This document shows positions 16,027 through 25,714 of a DNA stretch of 64,000 nucleotides, one piece after another. Origin of the DNA: Bacteroidota bacterium (GTDB taxonomy: Bacteria > Bacteroidota > Bacteroidia > Chitinophagales > Chitinophagaceae). The position numbers and the translations under genes were made by a program. The stretch lies in NCBI GenBank assembly GCA_016715505.1, contig JADJZY010000034.1, positions 186,001 to 250,000 of the forward strand. Reading direction: 5' to 3'. Each line of letters begins with the position of its first letter. The first letter of the stretch is position 1. Under the pieces are notes generated by a model, which worked only from the letters and a program-made list of their open reading frames with translations, did not search any database and had not been told where the DNA came from.

Positions 16027-16474
16027 AGGTTAAATTTTGGATTAGAAAAATAATACGCGCATCCGGATAATTAAAAGCCTTTAACAAGTTTCATGTTGAC
16101 AAGGCCTGACCTTGAGGCCCATTAAAAGCAAGGTAGCTCAACTCAGCCCGGATGGCAGCGATATCACCGACAGCGAATTCATGGCCTTTTTGGTGAGAAA
16201 AATGTTTCAGGCTGGCGGTATACAAGCGAACAGCCGGACGATAGCCCCAAAGAAATTTGGCGTATGATGCTGCCAAAAATGGAATCTAAATATGATGCCC
16301 GAAACTTAAAAATGCCAGATGCGAAAAATTTGAAGACAGGGCTTGAAAATGCAGTTATCACAAGGTTTTCCACAAAAGCCAAAAAAAGTATAAAAGTGTG
16401 TTGTTGAATTTTCATTTGTAAAATAAAGCCTCTAACTTCGCCCACGTTTTCATACAGGGATTCACACCAGATTT
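16027..16474. other. Upstream region between fibre 2 and mreB
   Basis: Divergent intergenic region of 448 bp. A 61-codon minus-strand frame at 16091-16276 (MAASYAKFLWGYRPAVRLYT...) has no recognisable family and no clear start context, so I do not call it a gene. Close to mreB there is a TAACTTCG at 16433-16440, one mismatch from the Bacteroidota -7 consensus TAnnTTTG, which could drive mreBCD with a leader of about 30 bases. Confidence 0.4.
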
Positions 16475-17497
16475 ATGGGATTATTTAATTTTTTTACACA
16501 AGATATTGCGATTGACCTCGGCACGGCCAATACGCTCATCATACATAATGATCAGGTAGTGGTTGATGAACCATCTATCGTTGCCGTTGACCGAACCACC
16601 AACAAAATTATTGCCGTTGGAAAACGTGCGATGATGATGGACGGAAAAGTGCATGAAAATTTAAAAACAATTCGCCCCTTAAAAGATGGTGTAATTGCCG
16701 ATTTTAATGCCGCCGAAGGGATGATTCGGGAAATGATTAAATTGATTTATCCCAAAAAGCCTTTGTTTGCACCAAGCTGGCGTATGGTCATTTGTATTCC
16801 ATCTTCGATCACCGAAGTTGAAAAACGTGCGGTGCGTGATAGTGCGGAGCAGGCGGGTGCCAAGGAAGTGTATATGATCCACGAACCAATGGCTGCCGCT
16901 TTGGGGATTGGCATTGATGTTGAAGAACCTACCGGAAATATGGTGATTGATATCGGCGGTGGTACAACCGGAATTTCCATCATATCCTTGTCGGGCATTG
17001 TGTGCGACGAGAGTATCCGTATTGCCGGTGATGAATTTACTGCAGATATCATTGAAGCGATGCGTCGATATCATAGTTTATTGATTGGTGACCGCACCGC
17101 TGAACAAATAAAAATCCAGGTTGGTAGCGCTTTGAAGGAATTGGACAACCCACCCGATGATGTAGCCGTGAATGGCCGGGATTTGGTGACCGGTATTCCT
17201 AAACAAATTATGGTGAGTTATCAGGAAGTAGCCGACGCCCTGGATAAATCAATTTTTAAAATTGAAGAGGCCGTATTAAAAGCCCTTGAAAAAACACCCC
17301 CTGAACTGGCCGCAGATATTTTTCGCCGGGGTTTGTATTTAACGGGTGGAGGCGCTTTACTTCGAGGATTAGACAAACGTATTTCGCACAAAATTAAATT
17401 GCCTGTACATGTAGCGGACGATCCATTACGTAGTGTGGTTCGCGGTACCGGAATGGCTTTGAAACATGTGCACAAATATCCGTTTTTGATGCAATAA
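16475..17497 (+). CDS. mreB: Rod shape-determining protein MreB
   Basis: A 340-residue actin-fold ATPase. The N-terminus GLFNFFTQDIAIDLGTANT is the phosphate 1 motif, DIGGGTTGISII the phosphate 2 region, and LTGGGALLRGLDKRI the adenosine motif. MreB polymers on the inner face of the membrane guide the elongation peptidoglycan machinery and set rod shape. Length is normal for the family. It heads the mreB-mreC-mreD cluster, with mreC 32 bp downstream. Confidence 0.97.
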   Translation: MGLFNFFTQDIAIDLGTANTLIIHNDQVVVDEPSIVAVDRTTNKIIAVGKRAMMMDGKVHENLKTIRPLKDGVIADFNAAEGMIREMIKLIYPKKPLFAPSWRMVICIPSSITEVEKRAVRDSAEQAGAKEVYMIHEPMAAALGIGIDVEEPTGNMVIDIGGGTTGISIISLSGIVCDESIRIAGDEFTADIIEAMRRYHSLLIGDRTAEQIKIQVGSALKELDNPPDDVAVNGRDLVTGIPKQIMVSYQEVADALDKSIFKIEEAVLKALEKTPPELAADIFRRGLYLTGGGALLRGLDKRISHKIKLPVHVADDPLRSVVRGTGMALKHVHKYPFLMQ

Positions 17498-17529
17498 TTT
17501 TTTCACACAACCCTTGAATTCAATTTGCA

Positions 17530-18360
17530 GTGAGGAATCTGATATTTATCCTGAAGCGTTATTATAACTTCTTCATTTTCCTCCTCCTTGAAATTATCTG
17601 CCTCAGTATTTTTTTACGGAACAATCGCTATCAACAAAGTTCATGGGTTAATTCGTCACGAAGTATATCAGGCGCTTTGTTTACCCAAAAACAACAATTG
17701 TTTGGTTTTTTTAGCTTGAGAGCTGTCAACGATAGTTTGGTGCGTGAAAATGCGCGGCTCAAACAACAATTGGGAATTCCGCAAATTCCCAATCATCTGA
17801 AGGACACTTCCTACACGAGTACAACTGTTCGGGACAGTGTAAAACAAACGACACATTACCGTTACATCCCATGTAAAGTTTTGAATAACAGCGTTGACCT
17901 GAAATACAATTTCCTGACGCTTAATGCCGGTTACAAACAAGGGATCCGTAAAAATTTTGCAGTCATTTGCGATAAAGGCATTGTTGGACGCATCACCCAT
18001 GTGAGCGAAAATTATAGTGTGGCGGCCTCTTTGTTGTCAGACAAATTTGTAGTGAGTGCTATGGTGGGTGATGGCACAGTGGGTAAATTGTATTGGGATG
18101 GTGACAATCCAAATTTGGTTACATTGAGTGGCATTCCACAAAGTGTGAAGGTGAAACAAAAGGACTCAGTGCTCACCAGCGGTTTTGGTATTTTTCCGGA
18201 AAACATCCTGATTGGTCGTGCTGCTGAAAAATCCAAAAACGGAACTACATACAAAGTATGGTTAAGTCATGATTTCCGAAAATTACATTATGTCTATGTC
18301 ATCGAAGATATAACCCAGATTGAACGCATTCTACTGGAAGATTCAACCCAAAGCGAATAA
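17530..18360 (+). CDS. mreC: Rod shape-determining protein MreC
   Basis: A 276-residue protein with a short cytoplasmic start, one membrane helix (about 11-30), a coiled-coil region (LVRENARLKQQLG, about 70-85) and the periplasmic MreC beta-barrel domain (NSVDLKYNFLTLNAGYKQGI...GIVGRI...LSDKFVVSAMV...GKLYWDGDN...VLTSGFGIFPENILIG). It links MreB to the penicillin-binding proteins of the elongasome. The start is a GTG at 17530; no better ATG exists near the helix. The stop abuts the mreD start. Confidence 0.93.
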   Translation: MRNLIFILKRYYNFFIFLLLEIICLSIFLRNNRYQQSSWVNSSRSISGALFTQKQQLFGFFSLRAVNDSLVRENARLKQQLGIPQIPNHLKDTSYTSTTVRDSVKQTTHYRYIPCKVLNNSVDLKYNFLTLNAGYKQGIRKNFAVICDKGIVGRITHVSENYSVAASLLSDKFVVSAMVGDGTVGKLYWDGDNPNLVTLSGIPQSVKVKQKDSVLTSGFGIFPENILIGRAAEKSKNGTTYKVWLSHDFRKLHYVYVIEDITQIERILLEDSTQSE

Positions 18361-18361
18361 C

Positions 18362-18808
18362 ATGAGTTTACCTGTTCGAATTATTTTTACGTTTATTGTC
18401 GTGATCCTGATTCAGGTCGTGCTGCTCAACCATATTGCTATTCGATCTTCAATAAACATTTTGGGCATTCCGGTATTTACGCCTTTAATTTATCCATTGG
18501 GGCTTCTTTTACTTCCGGTCAATATTCCTCATTGGTTATTGATGCTTTTTGGTTTTATCACCGGCCTCGTGATGGATATGTTTTGTAATACACCGGGCAT
18601 GCATGCCGCAGCATGTGTTTTATTGTGTTTTATCCGCCCCTATTTACTGGCTTTGTTTTTTCAGCAAAGTATTAAAGAGCTGGGAGCACCACACCCAATT
18701 TATTTAAAATGGGTTTCAACTCATTCATTCTGTATGTATCCATGGCGATTTTGGTTCATCATTTTTCGTATTATTTATTACAAATTTGGAGCCTCAAAAA
18801 TATCCTGA
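18362..18808 (+). CDS. mreD: Rod shape-determining protein MreD, N-terminal part (frameshifted)
   Basis: Starting at the ATG at 18362, one base after the mreC stop, this frame encodes a very hydrophobic protein with several membrane helices (PVRIIFTFIVVILIQVVLLN, FTPLIYPLGLLLLP, LLMLFGFITGLVMDMF), as expected for MreD, the membrane partner of MreC. The helix-like pattern ends at PIYLK (about 18705) and continues in another frame as MGFNSFILYVSMAILVHH. Adding one A to the AAAA run at about 18704-18707 joins the two into one protein of about 181 residues. Confidence 0.82.
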   Translation: MSLPVRIIFTFIVVILIQVVLLNHIAIRSSINILGIPVFTPLIYPLGLLLLPVNIPHWLLMLFGFITGLVMDMFCNTPGMHAAACVLLCFIRPYLLALFFQQSIKELGAPHPIYLKWVSTHSFCMYPWRFWFIIFRIIYYKFGASKIS

Positions 18809-18906
18809 TCATTCTGTTTAAAACCATTTTATCAGGTGTATTGAGTTTGTTATTGATCCTACTTGGACAACTATTATTTGGACAGCGCGAAATACATCGC
18901 TCATGA
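18709..18906 (+). CDS. mreD: MreD, C-terminal part
   Basis: A 65-codon frame carrying the last membrane helices of MreD (SFILYVSMAILVHHFSYYLL and TILSGVLSLLLILLGQLLFG). It is the +1-frame continuation of 18362-18808 and not a separate gene. Its TGA stop overlaps the start of the SET gene (ATGA at 18903-18906), which implies translational coupling in the intact operon. Confidence 0.78.
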   Translation: MGFNSFILYVSMAILVHHFSYYLLQIWSLKNILIILFKTILSGVLSLLLILLGQLLFGQREIHRS

Positions 18907-19286
18907 TTTCAGAATCTCTTTTTACAGCCCTCACTGAACGAAAAGGATGGGGTGTTTTTTCCCGCGACCCTATTCCGGCAGGAACCTGCATCGAAGTTTC
19001 TCCGGTTGTGGTGATGTCAGCTGCCGATCGGTTGCTACTTGATCAAACCACTTTATACCACTATATTTTCGAATGGGAAAACGAACAATGCTGCATGGCC
19101 ATGGGTCTGGTGCCTGTTTACAATCATCATTATCAAGCCAATGCCGAGTACTTTCAGGATTATGAGGCTGGAGTAATCATGATTGAAACAGTGAGAGATA
19201 TCGAAGCCGGCGAAGAAATTACCATCAATTATAATGGCGATTGGAATGACCCAAAACCTGTTTGGTTCGAAGTGGTTGATGAATGA
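18903..19286 (+). CDS. SET domain-containing protein-lysine methyltransferase
   Basis: A 127-residue stand-alone SET domain. It has the N-terminal GWGVFSRDPIPAGTCIEVSP motif, the central YHYIFEW segment, an NHHYQANAEY stretch in place of the classical NHSCxPN, and the C-terminal RDIEAGEEITINYNG, where the SAM- and lysine-channel residues lie. SET proteins transfer a methyl group from SAM to lysine side chains; the target is not evident here. It overlaps mreD by 4 bp, a place where mrdA and rodA often sit. Confidence 0.85.
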   Translation: MISESLFTALTERKGWGVFSRDPIPAGTCIEVSPVVVMSAADRLLLDQTTLYHYIFEWENEQCCMAMGLVPVYNHHYQANAEYFQDYEAGVIMIETVRDIEAGEEITINYNGDWNDPKPVWFEVVDE

Positions 19287-19474
19287 CCCAATGCGTGACA
19301 TCGGTATTTTTTTTGTAGCACATCCACACTTTCTTGCTTCATCCTCGCTCCTGCTGTCTGCTTGTATCCCGGCGCGCCGGGGATATCGCTTCCATCAGGG
19401 CTAAAATCATATTCAGCATTTCTTTCATCCTCTCTTCTGATGCTATCGATATTCAAGGATTCTATGTTCTTCAT
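19229..19474 (-). CDS. Small hypothetical protein
   Basis: An 81-codon frame, MKNIESLNIDSIRREDERNA at its start, hydrophilic throughout with no membrane segment or recognised domain. The first 60 residues read like real protein, but the last 20 are antisense to the end of the SET gene, so the true C-terminus may be shifted by a frame error near 19310. It could equally be spurious. Confidence 0.35.
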   Translation of the reverse strand: MKNIESLNIDSIRREDERNAEYDFSPDGSDIPGAPGYKQTAGARMKQESVDVLQKKYRCHALGHSSTTSNQTGFGSFQSPL

Positions 19475-19496
19475 GGCTTACTCTGTTCATCCATGC

Positions 19497-19532
19497 AATA
19501 AAAAAAGGTGAGCTGTGTAATCAACTCACCTT
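19497..19532 (-). terminator. Rho-independent terminator of T9SS protein A
   Basis: Read on the minus strand, an 8-bp stem AAGGTGAG / CTCACCTT with a 12-base loop is followed by a T-run (the A-run at about 19500-19506 on the plus strand). It lies 22 bp past the stop of the minus-strand gene ending at 19555. Confidence 0.75.
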
Positions 19533-19554
19533 ATATGCTTTAAGTATTCGGCCT

Positions 19555-20553
19555 TTAATTCTTACGAATCATCTGGCTATAATTCAGACCTTTGTCGTTG
19601 CTTAATCGCAACAAATAAACCCCATCAGCCAGTCCTTCCATACTCACTTCAGTTTCATTCAGGCCCTCACTCAGGTTCATCACTACGGTACGTACTACCC
19701 GTCCTGTTGCATCCATGATACGAAGTTCTGCCGTAGTTGCTTTCGGAGTATTCACTTCAACCGTCAATTGGTTTTGTACCGGATTCGGATACATATTCAC
19801 CAATGTTTCATTGCCAAAGTAAACATCCACGATCTGACTATAATTGTTCTTACCATCTAAATCAACCTGCAACAAACGATAGTAGTTATGACCATTCATC
19901 GGTTGTTGATCAGTGTAGGTATAATCCAGTTTTTCCTCACTATTGCCATTCAATGCTTGTGATGGAATTGCTGCACTAATCGCGCTGAATGTTTTTCCAT
20001 CCCGACTGCGTTCCAATATAAAATGGCTGTTGTTTCTTTCACGAACGGTACTCCAGCTCAATACAGAAGTCTGATCCTGTTTGCGACCTTTAAAGTAACT
20101 CAGCATCACAGGTAATGGCGCATTGCCCGGGTTGCAGGTATGACAATAGAATGATGAAAAACTTCCAACCGGAAAACAAACCGTCCACACCGTTGTATTC
20201 GGATCATAACTTGCCGTGATATCACTGTTCGGAATGGTTGTCGCTGTGCTGCCGGGATTATTGATCGGACCATTATCCACTTTCGTGATACAGATATTTC
20301 CTATCAATGACATATTCGTTGATGTCGGCAATAATGGCCATCCGGTTAAGGAGGCATCTCCATTGTACAATGCAAAATCATCATCCAGATAATACAAACA
20401 AACATAAGCTGTATCACTGGTGGTTGGCGTAATCGTATATTCACGATTCACATAAGGTTGTCCATTGTGGAATGGTGTCTGACAAGCAATATCCTCATTC
20501 ACAAAAATGGAGCCCAAATCTGTTCCATTCGCAATATCCTGTATGGCTACCAC
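19555..20553 (-). CDS. T9SS-exported GEVED protein A, C-terminal part
   Basis: A 332-codon frame giving the end of a gene that begins at 23751. It contains a beta-sandwich region, a segment LPVMLSYFKGRKQDQTSVLSW...YRLLQVDLDGKNNYS typical of Bacteroidota surface proteins, and the type A T9SS sorting domain (MYPNPVQNQLTVEV...LRIMDATGRVV...LADGVYLLRL...QMIRKN), which is removed on export through the type IX system. The upstream frame is lost at 20555, where paralogue B has one more base in the T-run. The downstream terminator is at 19497. Confidence 0.85.
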   Translation of the reverse strand: MVAIQDIANGTDLGSIFVNEDIACQTPFHNGQPYVNREYTITPTTSDTAYVCLYYLDDDFALYNGDASLTGWPLLPTSTNMSLIGNICITKVDNGPINNPGSTATTIPNSDITASYDPNTTVWTVCFPVGSFSSFYCHTCNPGNAPLPVMLSYFKGRKQDQTSVLSWSTVRERNNSHFILERSRDGKTFSAISAAIPSQALNGNSEEKLDYTYTDQQPMNGHNYYRLLQVDLDGKNNYSQIVDVYFGNETLVNMYPNPVQNQLTVEVNTPKATTAELRIMDATGRVVRTVVMNLSEGLNETEVSMEGLADGVYLLRLSNDKGLNYSQMIRKN

Positions 20554-20750
20554 CTTTTACAATCTGTTGCGGTGCGCAGTGTATCTGCGTTACCATCTGT
20601 TAAGGTAAATATATTATTGCCCACATTACCACAGTTCGAGAAATTAAAAGTTATGTCCTGACTGGCAATGTGATTCGTTCCACCTTGTACATCGATATAT
20701 GCAATCGCTGTATCACTACATACCGGATTAGTGGTCGTTGCAATCACCAT
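20547..20750 (-). CDS. T9SS-exported GEVED protein A, fragment
   Basis: A 67-codon frame (DITFNFSNCGNVGNNIFTLT...DCKRW) bridging the C-terminal part and the 20799 fragment. The authentic frame is open further upstream to about 20783, where GG replaces the GGG found in paralogue B at 25088-25090. It ends at a TAG created by the short T-run at 20555. It is not a separate gene. Confidence 0.6.
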   Translation of the reverse strand: MVIATTTNPVCSDTAIAYIDVQGGTNHIASQDITFNFSNCGNVGNNIFTLTDGNADTLRTATDCKRW

Positions 20751-20798
20751 ATAAACCGTATCAGGCTGCCCAATGGTGTGAGGTTCGGATGTAATACA

Positions 20799-21995
20799 CT
20801 AAAGGCAGGATCTTCGTAATACAAAGGTATCACTGCCTGCTGGTATAGTAGCAAATGGATTAATCAAGGAAGCCACATCTATCGAAGCAGGCGCACATGC
20901 AAAACCGGTTAAAAAGCCTGCTGTAAAATCAGGTAAGGTATTCACCACCAAATACACGCTATCGGATGAATAACATCCTGTGCTGGCATAATACACTTTC
21001 GAATAAATGAAGTTGGTGCTTGAAGTATCATTCGTTGGGAATGGAACCGGTAAAGTAATAAACTGGTCATTAAAGAAATCGACACTCGTTCCAACCTGGC
21101 CACCGGATACAGTAGAAACCGCATTCGTTAAATCAAAAATTCCTCCATTCGAACTCGGTGCAAACTCACAAGCATACAAAGTATCCTGGAAAGCCTGTGG
21201 AGTTGGATTGATATTTAAATCAACCGGAACCCGACAATTTGAACTTCCTGTACAGGCTGCATAAAAAGTAAATGTACCCGTACTGTTTGAATTGGTAATA
21301 CCGGAACCCGCTGTCGTTAATGGATCAAAGGGCGAGAAAGCATACAAACTGCTGCCTCCGGTGGGTACATTATACCACTCATAACTCGCAGGTACATATG
21401 TATATCTTATCTTAATCGTTGCAACCGTGGTATTTCCACCCGCGTTAATCGCATATCCATTGGATGTAGCATTTCCACTCCAGGTACTATGGTATCCAAC
21501 ATTGAAAGAACCTCCAGCACCTACTGCAGTGTATAAATTCCCAATCGAAGAAGCCGGTGGATTATTCACCCAGGTATAGTTCGTTGATGACAAGGCTGTG
21601 TTACCCGTGGTGGAAGTATAAACCACATTTGCTGCTTGTACAGGCATGGGACCATGAAATATTGGAAAACGGGTTTCATTGGCCCAGCCACCCAATTGGG
21701 TAGATAAATTAGTGACAATAAAATCGCAGTTCTGTATCAATGAACCCTGCGGCAAAGTGGGCAATACACCCGTCGCAAATAATGCAGCTCCGGTTGGTGA
21801 AGTGGCCGTCGGATTGGTTGTCGGTGCTATCGTTAGTACAATCGTTTGTGAATCCAATATCGGAGTAGCACATCCACTCACCGTTAATCCCTGACCAAAC
21901 GGAATCATATCAAACTGACACAACTCATAATCAGGTCCGGCAGTAGGGCGGAAATTGGATCGGCAAACAGGTGCAAACAATGAGTCATTGGTCAA
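20799..21995 (-). CDS. T9SS-exported GEVED protein A, middle part
   Basis: A 398-codon frame with Cys-rich beta-sandwich repeats (NSTGTFTFYAACTGSSNCRVP, FACAPASIDVASLINPF). It matches paralogue B closely. At its downstream end AAAGG at 20824 has one A more than B, sending the frame to a false ending (VLRRSCL). At the upstream end (about 22003-22012) a TTT for TT plus a two-base loss relative to B breaks the link with the N-terminal fragment. Belongs to the 19555-23751 gene. Confidence 0.75.
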   Translation of the reverse strand: MTNDSLFAPVCRSNFRPTAGPDYELCQFDMIPFGQGLTVSGCATPILDSQTIVLTIAPTTNPTATSPTGAALFATGVLPTLPQGSLIQNCDFIVTNLSTQLGGWANETRFPIFHGPMPVQAANVVYTSTTGNTALSSTNYTWVNNPPASSIGNLYTAVGAGGSFNVGYHSTWSGNATSNGYAINAGGNTTVATIKIRYTYVPASYEWYNVPTGGSSLYAFSPFDPLTTAGSGITNSNSTGTFTFYAACTGSSNCRVPVDLNINPTPQAFQDTLYACEFAPSSNGGIFDLTNAVSTVSGGQVGTSVDFFNDQFITLPVPFPTNDTSSTNFIYSKVYYASTGCYSSDSVYLVVNTLPDFTAGFLTGFACAPASIDVASLINPFATIPAGSDTFVLRRSCL

Positions 21996-22170
21996 ACTAC
22001 CATTTCACCACCACCTGCAGATCCTATGGTCAGTGTTGTATTCAAACAATAACTGCCGCCATCAAACATGTTTACATTATTGAACGTGAGCGTTTGCGTA
22101 GTAGCACCATAGGCATTTAAAGTACCGGAACTCAAGGTTCCAAAATAATTCACAGGACCCAATGGACCAT

Positions 22171-23751
22171 TCACTTCAAGGTACAGGTTACAGGATTGGT
22201 AGTCAGGTTGATGGTATTGGATCCATAATTGGCTACCTGTACTGTCACTGTTTCATTGGCTGTAAAACAAGTCCCTGTTGGTACATTGATGCTTTGAACA
22301 GCAGGGTCATAAGGAGATGGCGTAACAATATTCACCACATAATCTTCTGTTTCTCCATATCCATACGAGCCACAAGGCACGATTGTCGTAGCAGAACTCT
22401 GTCCCCCTTCTTGATTAATCACACGCATACGTGTGGGACCACTCAGCGCAGTAACCGGAACCGTAAAAGTAGCATTCACCGTAGTTGGTGGCACACAAGA
22501 TAAACCAGCGGTACCTGAAAAATAAACCTCTTCACCCGGATCGGTAAACACAGTGTTTTGGTTGTAATCGATATAAATTTTAAAAGCGTTGATAAAATTA
22601 AATGTACCACAGGACCCCACCGTTAGGTTGGCCGTTTGTGCTAGACCTTTATATAATATCGGATAAGGCAAACAAGATGTAAAGTCTGAATACAAACTCG
22701 CCGTACCCGTGCCGGTACAAGCAGTACCGCTTAAGCTGGAGCAGGTAGTTGTATTATTCAGGGTACCGATGGTCACGTTGGTGATTTCTTCATCCGCTGT
22801 AAAAGTAGCCGCTGATGTATTACAATAACAAGGTGAGGTTGGAGAGAATGGTTGTACAATTACAGGACCTGCAACAGTAGCAGTATCCAAACCGCCACTA
22901 TTTTGACAGGTTACTACACAGGTGTAATAGGTGGTAGAACCTGCTGGTGGGGTATACATAACCGAAGGTGAATTGCTTCCGGGTATTGGCACCCAAGGGC
23001 CGGTAGGAGAAGTAGAGCGCCACCATTGAAAAAATAAATTACCTGCATTCGTCAGACCAGTTAAATTCAAATTGACAGGTACACCCGGACAAGGATTGTT
23101 TGGTGTCGCATTGGCAGTGCCGGCAGTTGGAACACCCGAACACGGTGTGCTGATTAAATTTAAAGTGACTGTACCGGTGAATCCGCGTGGATTATTGATT
23201 GGAGTCGGGTAAGCCCCGCCCCAACCAGCATATTGCCCTGCGTTGGTATAATCACCAACAATTAATTCCACATTACTATTCGTAAAAATATTTGGCGTAA
23301 CGCCTGCTCCAGATGTGGTATAATTCACCGTAACTGTTGGAGAGGCCAAATAAAACCGATAAGTTGCTCCGGCCGGAATGGAGAAACTCAAAGTAGGAAA
23401 AACCACACTTTGGGTACCTGATGCAACCGTTACATTGTTATTTGTCGCAATTTGTGTCCAAACAGGACCAGCACTAACCGTACCAGGTGCACCATAAATT
23501 GATGTGGCCGAATACCACAACTCAAAATTTCCGGTAGCCCCGGCTGCAAAATAATTCGAAACCGAGGTGAGTACTGCCGGGAAAGAATTGTTGTTATGTA
23601 TCACGAAACAGATACTGTTAAAACTATTCGCGCCATTGTAACCAGTCCCTAAAGTTTGCGTATTAAAGGAAATTGGTTGAGCCTGAATGATGCTTTTCAG
23701 GAAAAGAAAAGCAATCAAAAAGCTTAGCTTAAGGATGTATTTTTTTCTCAT
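22171..23751 (-). CDS. T9SS-exported GEVED protein A, N-terminal part
   Basis: A 526-codon frame with a signal peptide (MRKKYILKLSFLIAFLFLKS...AQ). Residues about 25-200 form a head unlike that of paralogue B (GNFELWYSATSIYGAPG...RFYLASPTVTVNY...). Then comes an Ig-like segment (PCPGVPVNLNLTG...TTYYTCVVTCQNSGG) and a GEVED domain (FKIYIDYNQNTVFTDPGEEV...RMRVINQEGG...GYGETEDYVVNI). The frame is lost at 22174, where a C present in B (CTTCCAAGG) is missing. The complete gene 19555-23751 would encode about 1,400 residues. Confidence 0.82.
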   Translation of the reverse strand: MRKKYILKLSFLIAFLFLKSIIQAQPISFNTQTLGTGYNGANSFNSICFVIHNNNSFPAVLTSVSNYFAAGATGNFELWYSATSIYGAPGTVSAGPVWTQIATNNNVTVASGTQSVVFPTLSFSIPAGATYRFYLASPTVTVNYTTSGAGVTPNIFTNSNVELIVGDYTNAGQYAGWGGAYPTPINNPRGFTGTVTLNLISTPCSGVPTAGTANATPNNPCPGVPVNLNLTGLTNAGNLFFQWWRSTSPTGPWVPIPGSNSPSVMYTPPAGSTTYYTCVVTCQNSGGLDTATVAGPVIVQPFSPTSPCYCNTSAATFTADEEITNVTIGTLNNTTTCSSLSGTACTGTGTASLYSDFTSCLPYPILYKGLAQTANLTVGSCGTFNFINAFKIYIDYNQNTVFTDPGEEVYFSGTAGLSCVPPTTVNATFTVPVTALSGPTRMRVINQEGGQSSATTIVPCGSYGYGETEDYVVNIVTPSPYDPAVQSINVPTGTCFTANETVTVQVANYGSNTINLTTNPVTCTLK

Positions 23752-23860
23752 ATGCGTAATCTTGTGTTAAATTTATTTCCTTTTTGTCTAACCGACAAAT
23801 ATTTAACATTCACCCCAATTCACAGGGGGATTACTGAGAAATTAACTCCCGAACATTCTT

Positions 23861-25486
23861 CTAATTCTTACGAATCATCTGGCTATAATTCAGGCCTTTG
23901 TCGTTGCTTAAACGTAACAAATAAACTCCATCAGCCAGTCCTTCCATATTCACTTCAGTTTCATTCAGGCCCTCACTCAGGTTCATCACCACCGTGCGTA
24001 CTACCCGACCTGTTGCATCCATGATACGAAGTTCTGCCGCAGTTGCTTTTGGCGTATTCACTTCAACCGTCAATTGGTTCTGTACCGGATTCGGATACAT
24101 ATTCACCAATGTTTCATTGCCAAAGTAAACATCCACGATCTGACTGTAATTATTCTTTCCATCTAAATCAACCTGCAACAAACGATAGTAGTTATGACCA
24201 TTCATCGGTTGTTGATCAGTATAGCTATAATCCAGTTTTTCCTCACTATTGCCATTCAATGCTTGTGATGGAATTGCTGCACTAATCGCGCTGAATGTTT
24301 TTCCATCCCGACTGCGTTCCAATATAAAATGGCTGTTGTTTCTTTCACGAACGGTACTCCAGCTCAATACAGAAGTCTGATCCTGTTTGCGTCCTTTAAA
24401 GTAACTCAACATCACAGGTAATGGTGCATTGCCCGGATTACAGGTATGACAATAGAATGATGAAAAACTTCCAACCGGAAAACAAACCGTCCACACCGTT
24501 GTATTCGGATCATAACTTGCCGTGATATCACTATTTGGAATGGTTGTCGCTGTGCTGCCGGGATTATTGATCGGACCATTATCCACTTTCGTGATACAGA
24601 TATTTCCCATCAAGGACATATTCGTTGATGTCGGCAATAATGGCCATCCGGTTAAGGAGGCATCTCCATTGTACAGTGCAAAATCATCATCCAGATAATA
24701 CAAACAAACATAAGCTGTATCACTGGTGGTTGGCGTAATCGTATATTCACGATTCACATAAGGTTGTCCATTGTGGAATGGTGTCTGACAAGCAATATCC
24801 TCATTCACAAAAATGGAGCCTAAATCTGTTCCATTCGCAATATCCTGTATCGCTACCACTTTTTTACAATCTGTTGCGGTGCGCAGTGTATCTGCATTAC
24901 CATCTGTTAAGGTGAATATATTATTACCCACATTACCACAGTTCGAGAAATTAAAAGTAATGTCCTGACTGGCAATGTGATTCGTTCCACCTTGTACATC
25001 GATATATGCAATCGCTGTATCACTACATACCGGATTAGTGGTCGTTGCAATCACCATATAAACCGTATCAGGCTGTCCAATGGTGTGAGGGTTCGGATGT
25101 AATACACTAAAGGCAGGATCTTCGTAATACAAGGTATCACTGCCTGCTGGTATAGTCGCAAATGGATTAATCAAGGAAGCCACATCTATCGAAGCAGGCG
25201 CACATGCAAAACCGGTTAAAAAGCCCGCTGTAAAATCAGGCAATGTATTCACCACCAAGTACACACTATCCGATGAATAACATCCGGTGCTCGCATAATA
25301 CACTTTCGAATAAATGAAGTTGGTGCTTGAAGTATCATTCGTTGGGAATGGAACCGGTAAAGTAATAAACTGGTCATTAAAGAAATCGACACTCGTTCCA
25401 ACCTGGCCACCGGATACAGTAGAGACCGCATTCGTTAAATCAAAAATTCCTCCATTCGAACTCGGTGCAAACTCACAGGCATACAA
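23861..25486 (-). CDS. T9SS-exported GEVED protein B, C-terminal part
   Basis: A 541-codon frame ending a second gene of the same family (23861-27993). It is nearly identical to 19555-21180 of gene A, including the type A sorting domain (MYPNPVQNQLTVEV...LADGVYLLRLSND...QMIRKN), and is intact where A is broken, so it shows the true frame. The first Met at 25486 is internal. Sequence continues upstream to 25570, where an A6 run replaces the A5 of gene A. Confidence 0.85.
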   Translation of the reverse strand: MYACEFAPSSNGGIFDLTNAVSTVSGGQVGTSVDFFNDQFITLPVPFPTNDTSSTNFIYSKVYYASTGCYSSDSVYLVVNTLPDFTAGFLTGFACAPASIDVASLINPFATIPAGSDTLYYEDPAFSVLHPNPHTIGQPDTVYMVIATTTNPVCSDTAIAYIDVQGGTNHIASQDITFNFSNCGNVGNNIFTLTDGNADTLRTATDCKKVVAIQDIANGTDLGSIFVNEDIACQTPFHNGQPYVNREYTITPTTSDTAYVCLYYLDDDFALYNGDASLTGWPLLPTSTNMSLMGNICITKVDNGPINNPGSTATTIPNSDITASYDPNTTVWTVCFPVGSFSSFYCHTCNPGNAPLPVMLSYFKGRKQDQTSVLSWSTVRERNNSHFILERSRDGKTFSAISAAIPSQALNGNSEEKLDYSYTDQQPMNGHNYYRLLQVDLDGKNNYSQIVDVYFGNETLVNMYPNPVQNQLTVEVNTPKATAAELRIMDATGRVVRTVVMNLSEGLNETEVNMEGLADGVYLLRLSNDKGLNYSQMIRKN

Positions 25487-25714
25487 AGTATCCTGGAAAG
25501 CCTCTGGAGTTGGATTGATATTTAAATCAACCGGAACCCGACAATTTGAACTTCCTGTACAGGCTGCATAAAAAAGTAAATGTACCCGTACTGTTTGAAT
25601 TGGTAATACCGGAACCGGCTGTCGTTAATGGATCAAAGGGCGAGAAAGCATACAAACTACTGCCTCCGGTTGGTACATTATACCACTCATAACTCGCAGG
25701 TACATATGTATATC

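Noticed and set aside
16091..16276. 61-codon minus-strand frame upstream of mreB
   Set aside because: No homologous family recognised and no start context; kept only as a note in the intergenic entry.
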